From Pusillimonas sp. UBA6240 (GTDB lineage: Bacteria; Pseudomonadota; Gammaproteobacteria; Burkholderiales; Burkholderiaceae_B), in contig DJWC01000157.1 in NCBI GenBank assembly GCA_002441445.1, forward strand, positions 66,943 through 77,936: a DNA stretch of 10,994 nucleotides, read 5' to 3'. The notes under the pieces are model-generated. The model saw only the letters and a list, made by a program, of their open reading frames with translations, was not told where the DNA came from and did no database searches. The translations under genes were made by a program, and so were the position numbers. Shown in pieces: positions 4,895 through 10,994 of the stretch; position 1 is the stretch's first letter; the number at the start of each line of letters is the position of its first letter.

Positions 4895-6262
4895 CTACTG
4901 TCCGGCGACCGCCATTTGCTCTATCAATATGGAGCCGGTGGATTTGGATCCGCGCACGATGGTGTCGGCCCCCACCGCCACGATCTGCCTGAACATGTCG
5001 GCAAGATTGCCGGCAATGGTGACTTCCTGCACCGCGTGGCGGATCTCGCCGTTTTCCACCCAATAGCCGAAAGCCCCGCGGGAATAGTCGCCGCTGACAT
5101 AGTTGACGCCCTGGCCTATGAGCTCGGTCACCAGCAAGCCCGTTCCCATTTTGCGCAGCATGGCACGGAAGTTGTCGTCCGGGCGCGTCAGGCGCGAGGT
5201 CAGAATCAAGTTGTGGGAACCGCCGGCATTGCCCGTGGTCCGCATGTTGAGCTTGCGTGCCGTATAGGTCGATAGAAAGTAGCCGTTCAGCACGCCTCCC
5301 ACGACGACATCGCGCGCCTGCGTGCGCACGCCTTCCGCATCGAAAGGCGAACTGCCCATGGCGCCGGGGATGTGCGGCTTTTCGGCCACGTCCACATGGT
5401 CGGCCAGCACCGGCTTGCCCAGCGCATCCAGCAGAAAGCTGGCTTTGCGGTATAGCGCCCCGCCGCTGGCCGCCTGCACCAGCGCTCCCAGCAGGCCGAC
5501 CGCGATCGGCGCCTCGAAAAGGACGGGAAAACGGCCGGTCTTGATGCGGCGCGCCGACAGGCGCGACAGGGTGCGCTGCGCCGCGTAGCGCCCCACATCC
5601 TGCGGATCGGCCAGGCCGATGGCGTCGCGCGCAGAGGTATACCAGTAGTCGCGCTGCATGTTGGCGCCGCGCCCGGCGATGGGAGCGACCGACAGGCTGT
5701 GCCGTGAATAGGGGTAGCCGCCCAGGAAGCCATGGCTGTTGCCCAGCACGAAATGGCCTTCATGGGTATCGACGGAAGCGCCGTCGGTGTTGGTGATGAG
5801 CGGGCTGACGCTGTAGGCGGCGCGCTCGGCTTCGATGGCCAGGGCGGCGGCGCCTTCGGCCGAAATATCCCATGGATGGTGCAATTGCAGGTCCGGATAG
5901 TCGGTGGCCAGCATGTCGGGATCGGGCAAGCCGGCCGCGGGGTCGGCGGCGGTGTAGCGGGCGATATGCCAGGCGGCCTCGACGGTTTCGCGCAGGGCCT
6001 GCGGGGAAAAATCCGACGTGGACGCGGAGCCGCGCCGCTCTCCGGCGTATACGGTGACGTCCAGGGAGCGGTCGCGCGTCTGCTCGACGGTTTCGATGTC
6101 CTGCTTGCGCACGGAAACGGACAGCCCCCGGCTTTCCGACACTTCGGCGGCGGCATGGCTTGCGCCCAAGTTTTTGGCATGCGCCAGCGCGTCGCCGACG
6201 AGCTCGCGGAAGAATGCCTGGTTTTCGGCTATGGGTAAAAAAGAAGTGGATTGGTCGCTCAT
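4895..6262 (-). CDS. pmbA: Metalloprotease subunit TldE/PmbA
   Basis: Partner of TldD in the heteromeric TldD/TldE protease, known for microcin B17 maturation and CcdA turnover in E. coli. It acts in the cytoplasm on unfolded peptides. The 455-residue length fits (about 450 in E. coli). The N-terminal region (about 15-200) has the 'SVSVRKQDIETVEQTRDRSLDVTVY' block. The C-terminal half has 'SSPFDAEG' at 304-311 and 'VTELIGQGVNYVSGDYSRGAFGYWVENGEI' at 378-407, then 'EVTIAGNLADMF'. No HExxxH zinc motif is present, as expected for TldE rather than TldD, and tldD is not in the window. It is divergent from darP, the arrangement also seen in E. coli. Its Shine-Dalgarno (AAAGAG) is weak, and no clear terminator is seen behind it. 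Confidence 0.95.
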   Translation of the reverse strand: MSDQSTSFLPIAENQAFFRELVGDALAHAKNLGASHAAAEVSESRGLSVSVRKQDIETVEQTRDRSLDVTVYAGERRGSASTSDFSPQALRETVEAAWHIARYTAADPAAGLPDPDMLATDYPDLQLHHPWDISAEGAAALAIEAERAAYSVSPLITNTDGASVDTHEGHFVLGNSHGFLGGYPYSRHSLSVAPIAGRGANMQRDYWYTSARDAIGLADPQDVGRYAAQRTLSRLSARRIKTGRFPVLFEAPIAVGLLGALVQAASGGALYRKASFLLDALGKPVLADHVDVAEKPHIPGAMGSSPFDAEGVRTQARDVVVGGVLNGYFLSTYTARKLNMRTTGNAGGSHNLILTSRLTRPDDNFRAMLRKMGTGLLVTELIGQGVNYVSGDYSRGAFGYWVENGEIRHAVQEVTIAGNLADMFRQIVAVGADTIVRGSKSTGSILIEQMAVAGQ

Positions 6263-6355
6263 TATGCTCTTTGCGGGTTAAGGCCTGATCGGGCGCATGG
6301 GCCCAAGGCTCATGACGGTTATCATAGCCAATTCGAGAACACTTTTTTCCGCTCC
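6263..6355. promoter_or_regulatory. Divergent pmbA/darP intergenic region
   Basis: This 93-bp gap must serve both genes. The minus strand reads TATGAT at 6321-6326, a good -10 for pmbA. The plus strand reads TATCAT at 6320-6325, a fair -10 for darP. The two overlap, so the promoters may compete. No convincing -35 elements were found on either strand. Directly before darP the sequence is pyrimidine-rich (six T at about 6343-6348), with no Shine-Dalgarno match. Confidence 0.35.
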
Positions 6356-6904
6356 ATGCCGAATATTCCTGAAGATCTAGATGACCATGGCTACGACCGC
6401 CCCAGCAAATCCCAAGTCAAGAGGGACATGCTGGCGCTGCTCGAACTGGGCAAGCAATTGGTCGAACTCTCCACCGATCAACTCAAGCAATTGCCTTTAT
6501 CGGAAAAGCTGTACGAGGCGATCTGCCTGGCGCAGCGCACGGCCAGCCGCGAAGGCCGGCGCCGGCAAATACACTATGTGGGCAAACTGATGCGCGACGC
6601 CGATGCGGAGGCCATACGCGCCCAGCTGGACACCTGGCGGCATGGCTCGCGCGAGCAGACCCGGGCGATGCACAGGCTGGAAGCCTTGCGCGACCTGCTG
6701 CTGCGCGACGATGACGCGCTGACCCGGCTGCTGAACGACTATCCGGCGGCGGACGCCCAGCAATTGCGCACATTGATACGCGAAGGCCGCAAAGAGGCCC
6801 AGGCGAACGCCGCGCTGCAGCCCGGCCAGGATCCCCAGCGCAAGCATTACCGGGCCTTGTTCCAGGCCCTTAAATCACTGAACGACGACGTGGAGCAAGC
6901 ATGA
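6356..6904 (+). CDS. darP: Ribosome maturation protein DarP (YjgA, DUF615)
   Basis: Small all-helical basic protein that in E. coli binds pre-50S particles and helps late large-subunit maturation. From the ATG at 6356 it has 182 residues, matching the family (183 in E. coli). Hallmarks: 'RPSKSQVKRDMLALLELGKQLVEL' at 15-38, 'REGRRRQIHYVGKLMR' at 65-80, and the C-terminal 'HYRALFQALKSL' at 164-175. An in-frame ATG at 6251 is rejected because it overlaps the pmbA start and adds 35 residues unlike the family. The chosen ATG has no Shine-Dalgarno sequence, so initiation may depend on weak upstream structure. It is divergent from pmbA. The stop codon overlaps the next gene's start as ATGA, so the two form an operon. 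Confidence 0.93.
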   Translation: MPNIPEDLDDHGYDRPSKSQVKRDMLALLELGKQLVELSTDQLKQLPLSEKLYEAICLAQRTASREGRRRQIHYVGKLMRDADAEAIRAQLDTWRHGSREQTRAMHRLEALRDLLLRDDDALTRLLNDYPAADAQQLRTLIREGRKEAQANAALQPGQDPQRKHYRALFQALKSLNDDVEQA

Positions 6905-7575
6905 CCTCTGAAGCATTACTGGAATGCATAGAAATAGAAACCGGAGCGCAGCCCCGGCACGCCATCATCTGGATGCATGGGCTGGGGGCGGACGGCAATG
7001 ATTTCGCCCCTTTGGTGCCCGAATTGGGCCTGCGGGATCTTCCTCCCATCCGTTTCGTTTTTCCCCATGCGCCGGTGCGACCCGTAAGCATCAACAACGG
7101 CATGGCCATGCGCGCCTGGTACGACATTTATCCGCCGCAGGGTATTCCGCGCGAGGACGAGACCGGGCTGCGCCAATCGCAGCGGGCCATCCAGGCCCTG
7201 ATAGCGCGAGAAAACGAACGCGGCGTGGCGACTGAGAACATCGTGCTGGCGGGCTTTTCGCAAGGCTGCGCCATGACGCTGATGACCGGCCTGCGCCTGG
7301 ACCGGAAGCTGGCGGGCATGGTGTGCCTGTCGGGCTACCTGCCGCTCGCGCAACTGACCGCCGCGGAGCGCCACCCCGCCAATCAGGATACCCCGATCTT
7401 CCTTGCCCATGGCACCCAGGACCCCATGATCGTCCTGCCCAGGGCCGAGGCTACGCGCCGCGCGCTGGTGGATATGGACTATCGGGTCATCTGGAAAACC
7501 TATGTGATGCCGCACTCGGTCTGCATGGATGAAATCCATGACATCGCGGCCTTTCTGCGCCAGGTCATCGTTTGA
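6901..7575 (+). CDS. Alpha/beta-hydrolase carboxylesterase (phospholipase/carboxylesterase family)
   Basis: Cytoplasmic serine hydrolase of the Abhydrolase_2 (phospholipase/carboxylesterase, acyl-protein-thioesterase-like) family, 224 residues, usual length. The catalytic triad is visible: Ser120 in GFSQG, Asp174 in HGTQDPMI and His205 in MPHSVC. 'WMHGLGADGNDF' at 24-35 supplies the oxyanion-hole region. No signal peptide is seen. It overlaps darP by 4 bp (ATGA), with GGAG 6 nt before the start, so translation is probably coupled. The biological substrate is unknown, as members act on short acyl esters and some on lysophospholipids. The link with ribosome maturation may be only positional. 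I remember mog often following yjgA in related genomes. It is not here. Confidence 0.9.
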   Translation: MTSEALLECIEIETGAQPRHAIIWMHGLGADGNDFAPLVPELGLRDLPPIRFVFPHAPVRPVSINNGMAMRAWYDIYPPQGIPREDETGLRQSQRAIQALIARENERGVATENIVLAGFSQGCAMTLMTGLRLDRKLAGMVCLSGYLPLAQLTAAERHPANQDTPIFLAHGTQDPMIVLPRAEATRRALVDMDYRVIWKTYVMPHSVCMDEIHDIAAFLRQVIV

Positions 7576-7620
7576 CAGGCCTGCGCCCTCCGGCCCGTTG
7601 ATCTCCAAGCCATAGCCGGC

Positions 7621-7672
7621 CGCCTTGGCGGCGCGTGCGGGCGAGCGCCCGGCCGCTAAGGCCGGCGCGTCT
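7621..7672. other. GC-rich inverted repeats between convergent genes
   Basis: The 80-bp gap between the esterase stop and the acetyltransferase stop holds several overlapping GC-rich inverted repeats. One is CCGGCC/GGCCGG around the loop GCTAA, which contains the acetyltransferase stop codon. No T tract follows on either strand. These may help end both transcripts, but no standard terminator can be called. Confidence 0.3.
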
Positions 7673-10127
7673 CGCCCAAGTCCAGCCAGACGCGCCGCAT
7701 GCCGGGGTCCTCTTCATCGGGGTCGTTGCGAAACCCGAGATGGGCCATCAAGCCGAGCATGGGCCGGTTGCCGGCCAGGACCATGCCCTCTATATAAGTA
7801 AGGCCTTGCTCCAATGCCGCCTCGATCAAGCCGCGCATGAGCTGGGCGCCCAGGCCGCAGCGCTGCCAGGCGTCGGCGATGACGAGCGCATACTCGGCGC
7901 CGCGGCCATCGGCATTGCGCAGATAATGCGCAAAACCGATGATCTGCTCCTGCGGGTGGCCTCTGTGCTGGGGATTGGGCACCTGCACCGTGGCCACTAG
8001 AGCCAGTTCCCTGTCGTAGTCGATGCGGGTATAGCGGGCCAGCATGCGCGGCGTCAATTCGCGCAGCATGGAGACGAAACGCATGTACCGGGCCTCGTCC
8101 GACAGGCCGCGGATGAATTCCTGCAGGGACTCGGCATCCTCGGGGCGTATGGGGCGCATCATCCACGGCCGCCCGTCCTTGAAGACTTTGTTCTGCACCA
8201 GCCGATGCGGGTAGGGATGAATGGCCATGTGCCGATAGCCGCTGGTCTCGGGCAGAACCAGCATGGATGCGCTGCCCAGCTCGATTCGCACGGCATGCGC
8301 CGTCAACTGCGCGTCGTCGGCATAGATCGGGTCGATGACCAGCGATTCCAGGCCCGGCAGCTCGCTGGCGATCTGCGAAATGCATTCCAGCGTATCCAGC
8401 AGAATCTCGAACACGCCCGGCGTCATTTGCCGCGACATGGCCGCTATCCATACCTTGCTGCGCTGAACCAGCTTGCGGGCCAGATAGCGGTTCAGCGGCG
8501 GAAGCTCCAGCGCCTGGTAGGCGTCCGCGATCAGGGCGTCCTGCCCGCCCGAGCCGAACATGATGTAAGGGCCGAATTTGGCATCGCGCTGCAAGCGTAT
8601 GGACATGGGCAGGCTTTCGCGGCGGCCGCCCGAACGGTCCGCGGAGGTGTCGGGCAAGTAGGCCAAAGGCACGTGAAAGCAATCGAGCAAGCGACGGCAT
8701 TCGTGCACGCCCAGGCTGCGGCGGCGTTCGGCCTGTATCTTGCGCACCAGCGCGCGCGCATCTTCCAGCCGCGGCGGCTTGGCCAGCGGTTCCGGTGGCA
8801 GGGTTTGCAGGGACAGTGTCTGGTTGTAGTAATAGGCGCCCAGTATGCCGAAGGCGTTCGCCGCCGTTTCAGGCGTGCGGAAAGCCGGCGTACCGGCCTT
8901 GTCCAGCACATGGCGCAAAGGCCTCATGCGCGCATCGCCCATGAAACAGGTGACGACGGGCTTGCGCGCCTCGCCGGCCATGGCGGCCAGTTTGGCCGCC
9001 ACGCTTTCCAGATCCGACAAGGGGTCGGGAGCCAGCAGAACCAGCACTCCGTCCACGCCTTGGTCCGCGACGAGGATTTCGACCACGCGCATGACGGCTT
9101 CTGGCTTCAGCGGCGCGTAGGTGATCACCGGGTTGCCGGTGGCCGCGCCCGGCTCCAGCAGTTCGTTCAAGGCCTTCACGCTGGCCTGCGACAGTTCGGC
9201 GCGGAATACCGGGGCGCCGTCCCCCATGGCGTCCAGGGCGAGCAGTGAAGCGCCCTGGCCATTGGAGAACATGGCGACTTTGCGGCCCTGCGCGCGCTTG
9301 GCCTGGACCAGCGCCTTCAGCGCCGAGAATAGCTGCACGAAGTAGCGCACGCGCACCGCGCCGGCGCGCCGCAGCAGGGCGTCGAATACCGCGTCCTCCA
9401 CCGGCGAGCCCGCCGGATCGCGCCCCGCCTTCAGCACCACCACCGGCTTGATGCTGGCGGCGGCGCGCAACGCGCTGGTGAAGCGCCGCGAAGAGGAGGC
9501 TTCTTCCAGATACAGGGCGATGCTGTCGCTGCGGGTATCCATGGCCAGATAGTCCAGCACCTCGGGGATGTCGACCACCGCCTCGTCGCCCACCGAGATC
9601 ACCGCGGAAAATCCCAGGCTGATATCGTCGGCCCAATCCAATACAGCGGCGGTGATGGAACGGGACTGCGTCACCAGCGCCACGCGCCCGGCCAAAGCGG
9701 TTTCCCGCTGATGGCTGAGATTGAGCCCCAGATGCGGCCTTTGCACGCCGAAAGCCCTGGGGCCGAGCACCGCGCAATCGTTCAGGGCGCCCCAAGCACG
9801 GCAATAAGCCATATCTTCCAGGGGCTCCGCCGAAGCCTGCTCATGGGCCAGCAGCACCAGGCTGCGCGGCCGGCAGGCTTTCAAGGCCTCCAGCGCCTCG
9901 GGCAGGCGGCCGGGCGCCACGCATACCAGCGCCGTATCCAGCCTGCCGCCCGGCGCCAGGCCGGCAATGGCATCGGGCAGGACGATGGCCTGCCTAGGCG
10001 CGATCCGCGACACGGTCAGGGCTGCCCGCAGCCAGGGTGGCGCGGTGGCGGCCGCCGGCAGGTCGCGATCCGCCAGCACCAGCATCGAGCGCGGTTCGAA
10101 CAGAGCGGCCAGGCTATGTCGCAGCAT
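7656..10127 (-). CDS. Pat/PatZ-type GNAT protein acetyltransferase with a degenerate acyl-CoA-synthetase-like module
   Basis: Related to protein lysine acetyltransferases Pat (Salmonella) and PatZ/YfiQ (E. coli), which use acetyl-CoA to acetylate enzymes such as acetyl-CoA synthetase. The protein has 823 residues. Order: CoA-binding Rossmann-like part (about 1-130), two succinyl-CoA-ligase-like parts (about 145-440), remains of an ATP-grasp part (about 455-640, with FGPYIMFGSGG at 518-528), and a GNAT domain (about 655-820). The GNAT acetyl-CoA loop is clear (QRCGLG at 755-760), with Glu745 in AEYALVI as possible base. The synthetase module looks inactive: no phosphohistidine in the shortened loop KAGRDPAGSPVEDAVF (233-248), about 60 residues missing before 'FGP', and LGPR in place of LGPN. 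Start: GGGAG 5-6 nt before the ATG at 10127. It is divergent from gltX. Targets are unknown. Confidence 0.88.
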   Translation of the reverse strand: MLRHSLAALFEPRSMLVLADRDLPAAATAPPWLRAALTVSRIAPRQAIVLPDAIAGLAPGGRLDTALVCVAPGRLPEALEALKACRPRSLVLLAHEQASAEPLEDMAYCRAWGALNDCAVLGPRAFGVQRPHLGLNLSHQRETALAGRVALVTQSRSITAAVLDWADDISLGFSAVISVGDEAVVDIPEVLDYLAMDTRSDSIALYLEEASSSRRFTSALRAAASIKPVVVLKAGRDPAGSPVEDAVFDALLRRAGAVRVRYFVQLFSALKALVQAKRAQGRKVAMFSNGQGASLLALDAMGDGAPVFRAELSQASVKALNELLEPGAATGNPVITYAPLKPEAVMRVVEILVADQGVDGVLVLLAPDPLSDLESVAAKLAAMAGEARKPVVTCFMGDARMRPLRHVLDKAGTPAFRTPETAANAFGILGAYYYNQTLSLQTLPPEPLAKPPRLEDARALVRKIQAERRRSLGVHECRRLLDCFHVPLAYLPDTSADRSGGRRESLPMSIRLQRDAKFGPYIMFGSGGQDALIADAYQALELPPLNRYLARKLVQRSKVWIAAMSRQMTPGVFEILLDTLECISQIASELPGLESLVIDPIYADDAQLTAHAVRIELGSASMLVLPETSGYRHMAIHPYPHRLVQNKVFKDGRPWMMRPIRPEDAESLQEFIRGLSDEARYMRFVSMLRELTPRMLARYTRIDYDRELALVATVQVPNPQHRGHPQEQIIGFAHYLRNADGRGAEYALVIADAWQRCGLGAQLMRGLIEAALEQGLTYIEGMVLAGNRPMLGLMAHLGFRNDPDEEDPGMRRVWLDLGETRRP

Positions 10128-10237
10128 ACAGTCTCCCTTATTCGGCGGTTGTGGACGCGTACTTTAAAATAAGCTGCTTGCTCCCACCTCTTATACTCGT
10201 TCCCTCAGGGCACAAGCTAAAGCCTAAACGACTAATA
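10128..10237. promoter_or_regulatory. Divergent acetyltransferase/gltX intergenic region
   Basis: This 110-bp gap is clearly AT-richer than its surroundings. On the plus strand TATACT (10192-10197) is a good -10 for gltX, giving a leader of about 35 nt, though no fitting -35 is seen. On the minus strand TATAAG (about 10190-10195) lies 14 bp behind TTGTGC and could serve the acetyltransferase gene, though the spacing is short. The acetyltransferase has a clear GGGAG site. gltX has no Shine-Dalgarno match before its ATG. Confidence 0.35.
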
Positions 10238-10994
10238 ATGACCACGTCTACTTCTTCTCCTACCGTCAGGACGCGTTTCGCGCCGTCTCCGACGGGCTAT
10301 CTGCACTTGGGCGGCGCCCGCACCGCGCTGTTTTCCTGGGCCTACGCCCGCCACCACGGGGGCGTCTTCGTGCTGCGCATCGAAGACACCGACCTCGAGC
10401 GCTCCACCCCCGAAGCCGTGCAGGCCATTCTGGACAGCATGGCCTGGCTGGACATGCAGCCCGACGAAGGCCCCTTCTACCAAATGCAGCGCATGGACCG
10501 CTACCGCGAAGTCCTGGCCCGGATGCTGGCCGACGGCACGGCCTACCGCTGCTACAGCAGCCCGGAAGAAGTCGAGGCCATGCGGGAAAAGGCCCGCGCG
10601 GCGGGCCTGAAGCCGCGCTACGACGGAACCTGGCGGCCCGAGCCGGGCAAAACCCTGCCGCCGCCGCCCGCCGGCCGCAAGCCCGTGCTGCGCTTCAAGA
10701 ACCCGAAGGACGGCGTCACGGCCTGGAATGATCTGGTCAAAGGCCCCATCAGTTTCGACAACGCCGAACTGGACGACTTGATCATCGCGCGTCCCGACGG
10801 CACCCCCACTTATAACTTCTGTGTGGTGGTGGATGACTGGGACATGAAGATCACCCACGTGCTGCGCGGCGACGACCACGTCAACAACACGCCTCGGCAG
10901 ATCAATATTCTACGCGCGCTGGGCGCTGAACCGCCCGAGTACGGCCACGTTCCCATGATCCTCGGGCCGGACGGCGAAAAGCTGTCCAAGCGCC
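10238..10994 (+). CDS. gltX: Glutamyl-tRNA synthetase (5' part, cut by window edge)
   Basis: Class I aminoacyl-tRNA synthetase that charges tRNA-Glu in the cytoplasm. The first 252 codons are present. The protein begins MTTSTSSPTVRTRFAPSPTG. The HIGH-type motif is HLGG at 23-26, followed by the family's 'RIEDTDLERS' at 47-56, then 'RYDGTWRPEPGKTLP' at 127-141 and 'VLRGDDHVNNTPRQ' at 208-221. The window ends just after the KMSKS-type motif KLSKR (248-252), so the whole anticodon-binding part is missing. The Cys-rich zinc site of the E. coli enzyme is not kept: Cys105 remains, but the next ligand position is Ser107 and Trp132 stands in the later Cys position. No Shine-Dalgarno sequence precedes the ATG, but it is the only start fitting the conserved N-terminus. 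Confidence 0.96.
   Translation, partial: MTTSTSSPTVRTRFAPSPTGYLHLGGARTALFSWAYARHHGGVFVLRIEDTDLERSTPEAVQAILDSMAWLDMQPDEGPFYQMQRMDRYREVLARMLADGTAYRCYSSPEEVEAMREKARAAGLKPRYDGTWRPEPGKTLPPPPAGRKPVLRFKNPKDGVTAWNDLVKGPISFDNAELDDLIIARPDGTPTYNFCVVVDDWDMKITHVLRGDDHVNNTPRQINILRALGAEPPEYGHVPMILGPDGEKLSKR

Noticed and set aside
7576..7655. Small RNA or attachment site in the GC-rich gap between convergent genes
   Set aside because: The inverted repeats follow from the very high GC content. No T tract, promoter element or tRNA-like structure is present.
8205..9248. Long plus-strand open frame (347 codons) inside the acetyltransferase gene
   Set aside because: It is antisense to a clearly homologous gene. 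Its predicted protein is rich in Gly/Arg/His/Gln without recognisable domains, as expected for a shadow frame in GC-rich coding DNA.
10232..10879. Minus-strand open frame of 215 codons opposite gltX
   Set aside because: Antisense to a certain glutamyl-tRNA synthetase gene, with typical shadow composition.
10335..10994. Missing zinc ligands in GluRS as a sign of an unusual enzyme
   Set aside because: Many bacterial GluRS lack the E. coli zinc site, and the 'W RPEPGKTLP' form is, as I remember, common in betaproteobacteria. Reported in the feature note only.

Overview
The window reads as a stretch of core chromosome from a GC-rich betaproteobacterium of the order Burkholderiales, probably family Alcaligenaceae (Bordetella/Achromobacter-like). 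This rests on the protein sequences (ErpA, uL13/uS9, TldE/PmbA, DarP, and GluRS with a 'WRPEPGKTLP' segment), on strong GC bias at third codon positions, and on a lone TRAP-type binding protein. The genus cannot be fixed from the sequence alone. I see no insertion sequence, phage gene, CRISPR array, tRNA or rRNA.

Layout. Positions 1-2231 are read leftwards: argC (arginine biosynthesis), a membrane-anchored coiled-coil DUF6776-type protein, and the 5' part of erpA (Fe-S cluster insertion), which has its own likely promoter. Also leftwards, 2397-3227 is the ribosomal operon rplM-rpsI. It has a good sigma70 promoter, a leader of about 160 nt with two hairpins, and a strong terminator before argC. 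Positions 3228-3669 hold no convincing gene: they contain that leader and promoter, a dctP terminator, and a small array of 15-16 bp repeats. A monocistronic TRAP solute-binding protein gene (3670-4770) follows, then pmbA/tldE (4895-6262), both leftwards. Rightwards from 6356 come darP (yjgA) and a carboxylesterase gene, overlapping by 4 bp. They converge on a large leftward gene (7656-10127) for a Pat/PatZ-type GNAT protein acetyltransferase. Divergent from it, gltX starts at 10238 and is cut by the window edge exactly at its KLSKR motif.

How the genes work together. Most are unrelated housekeeping genes set side by side. The real functional units are rplM-rpsI (ribosomal subunits), darP with the esterase (translationally coupled), and possibly argC-DUF6776-erpA as a loose transcription unit.

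Most interesting observation. The 823-residue acetyltransferase seems to keep the acyl-CoA-synthetase-like architecture while lacking its catalytic parts: the phosphohistidine loop is shortened with no His, about 60 residues of ATP-grasp core appear to be missing, and the N-terminal nucleotide-fold motifs are degenerate. The GNAT domain looks intact. Secondary points are the structured rplM leader, a 12-codon leader ORF overlapping the erpA start by ATGA, and the short repeat array behind dctP. I found no convincing new multi-gene system.
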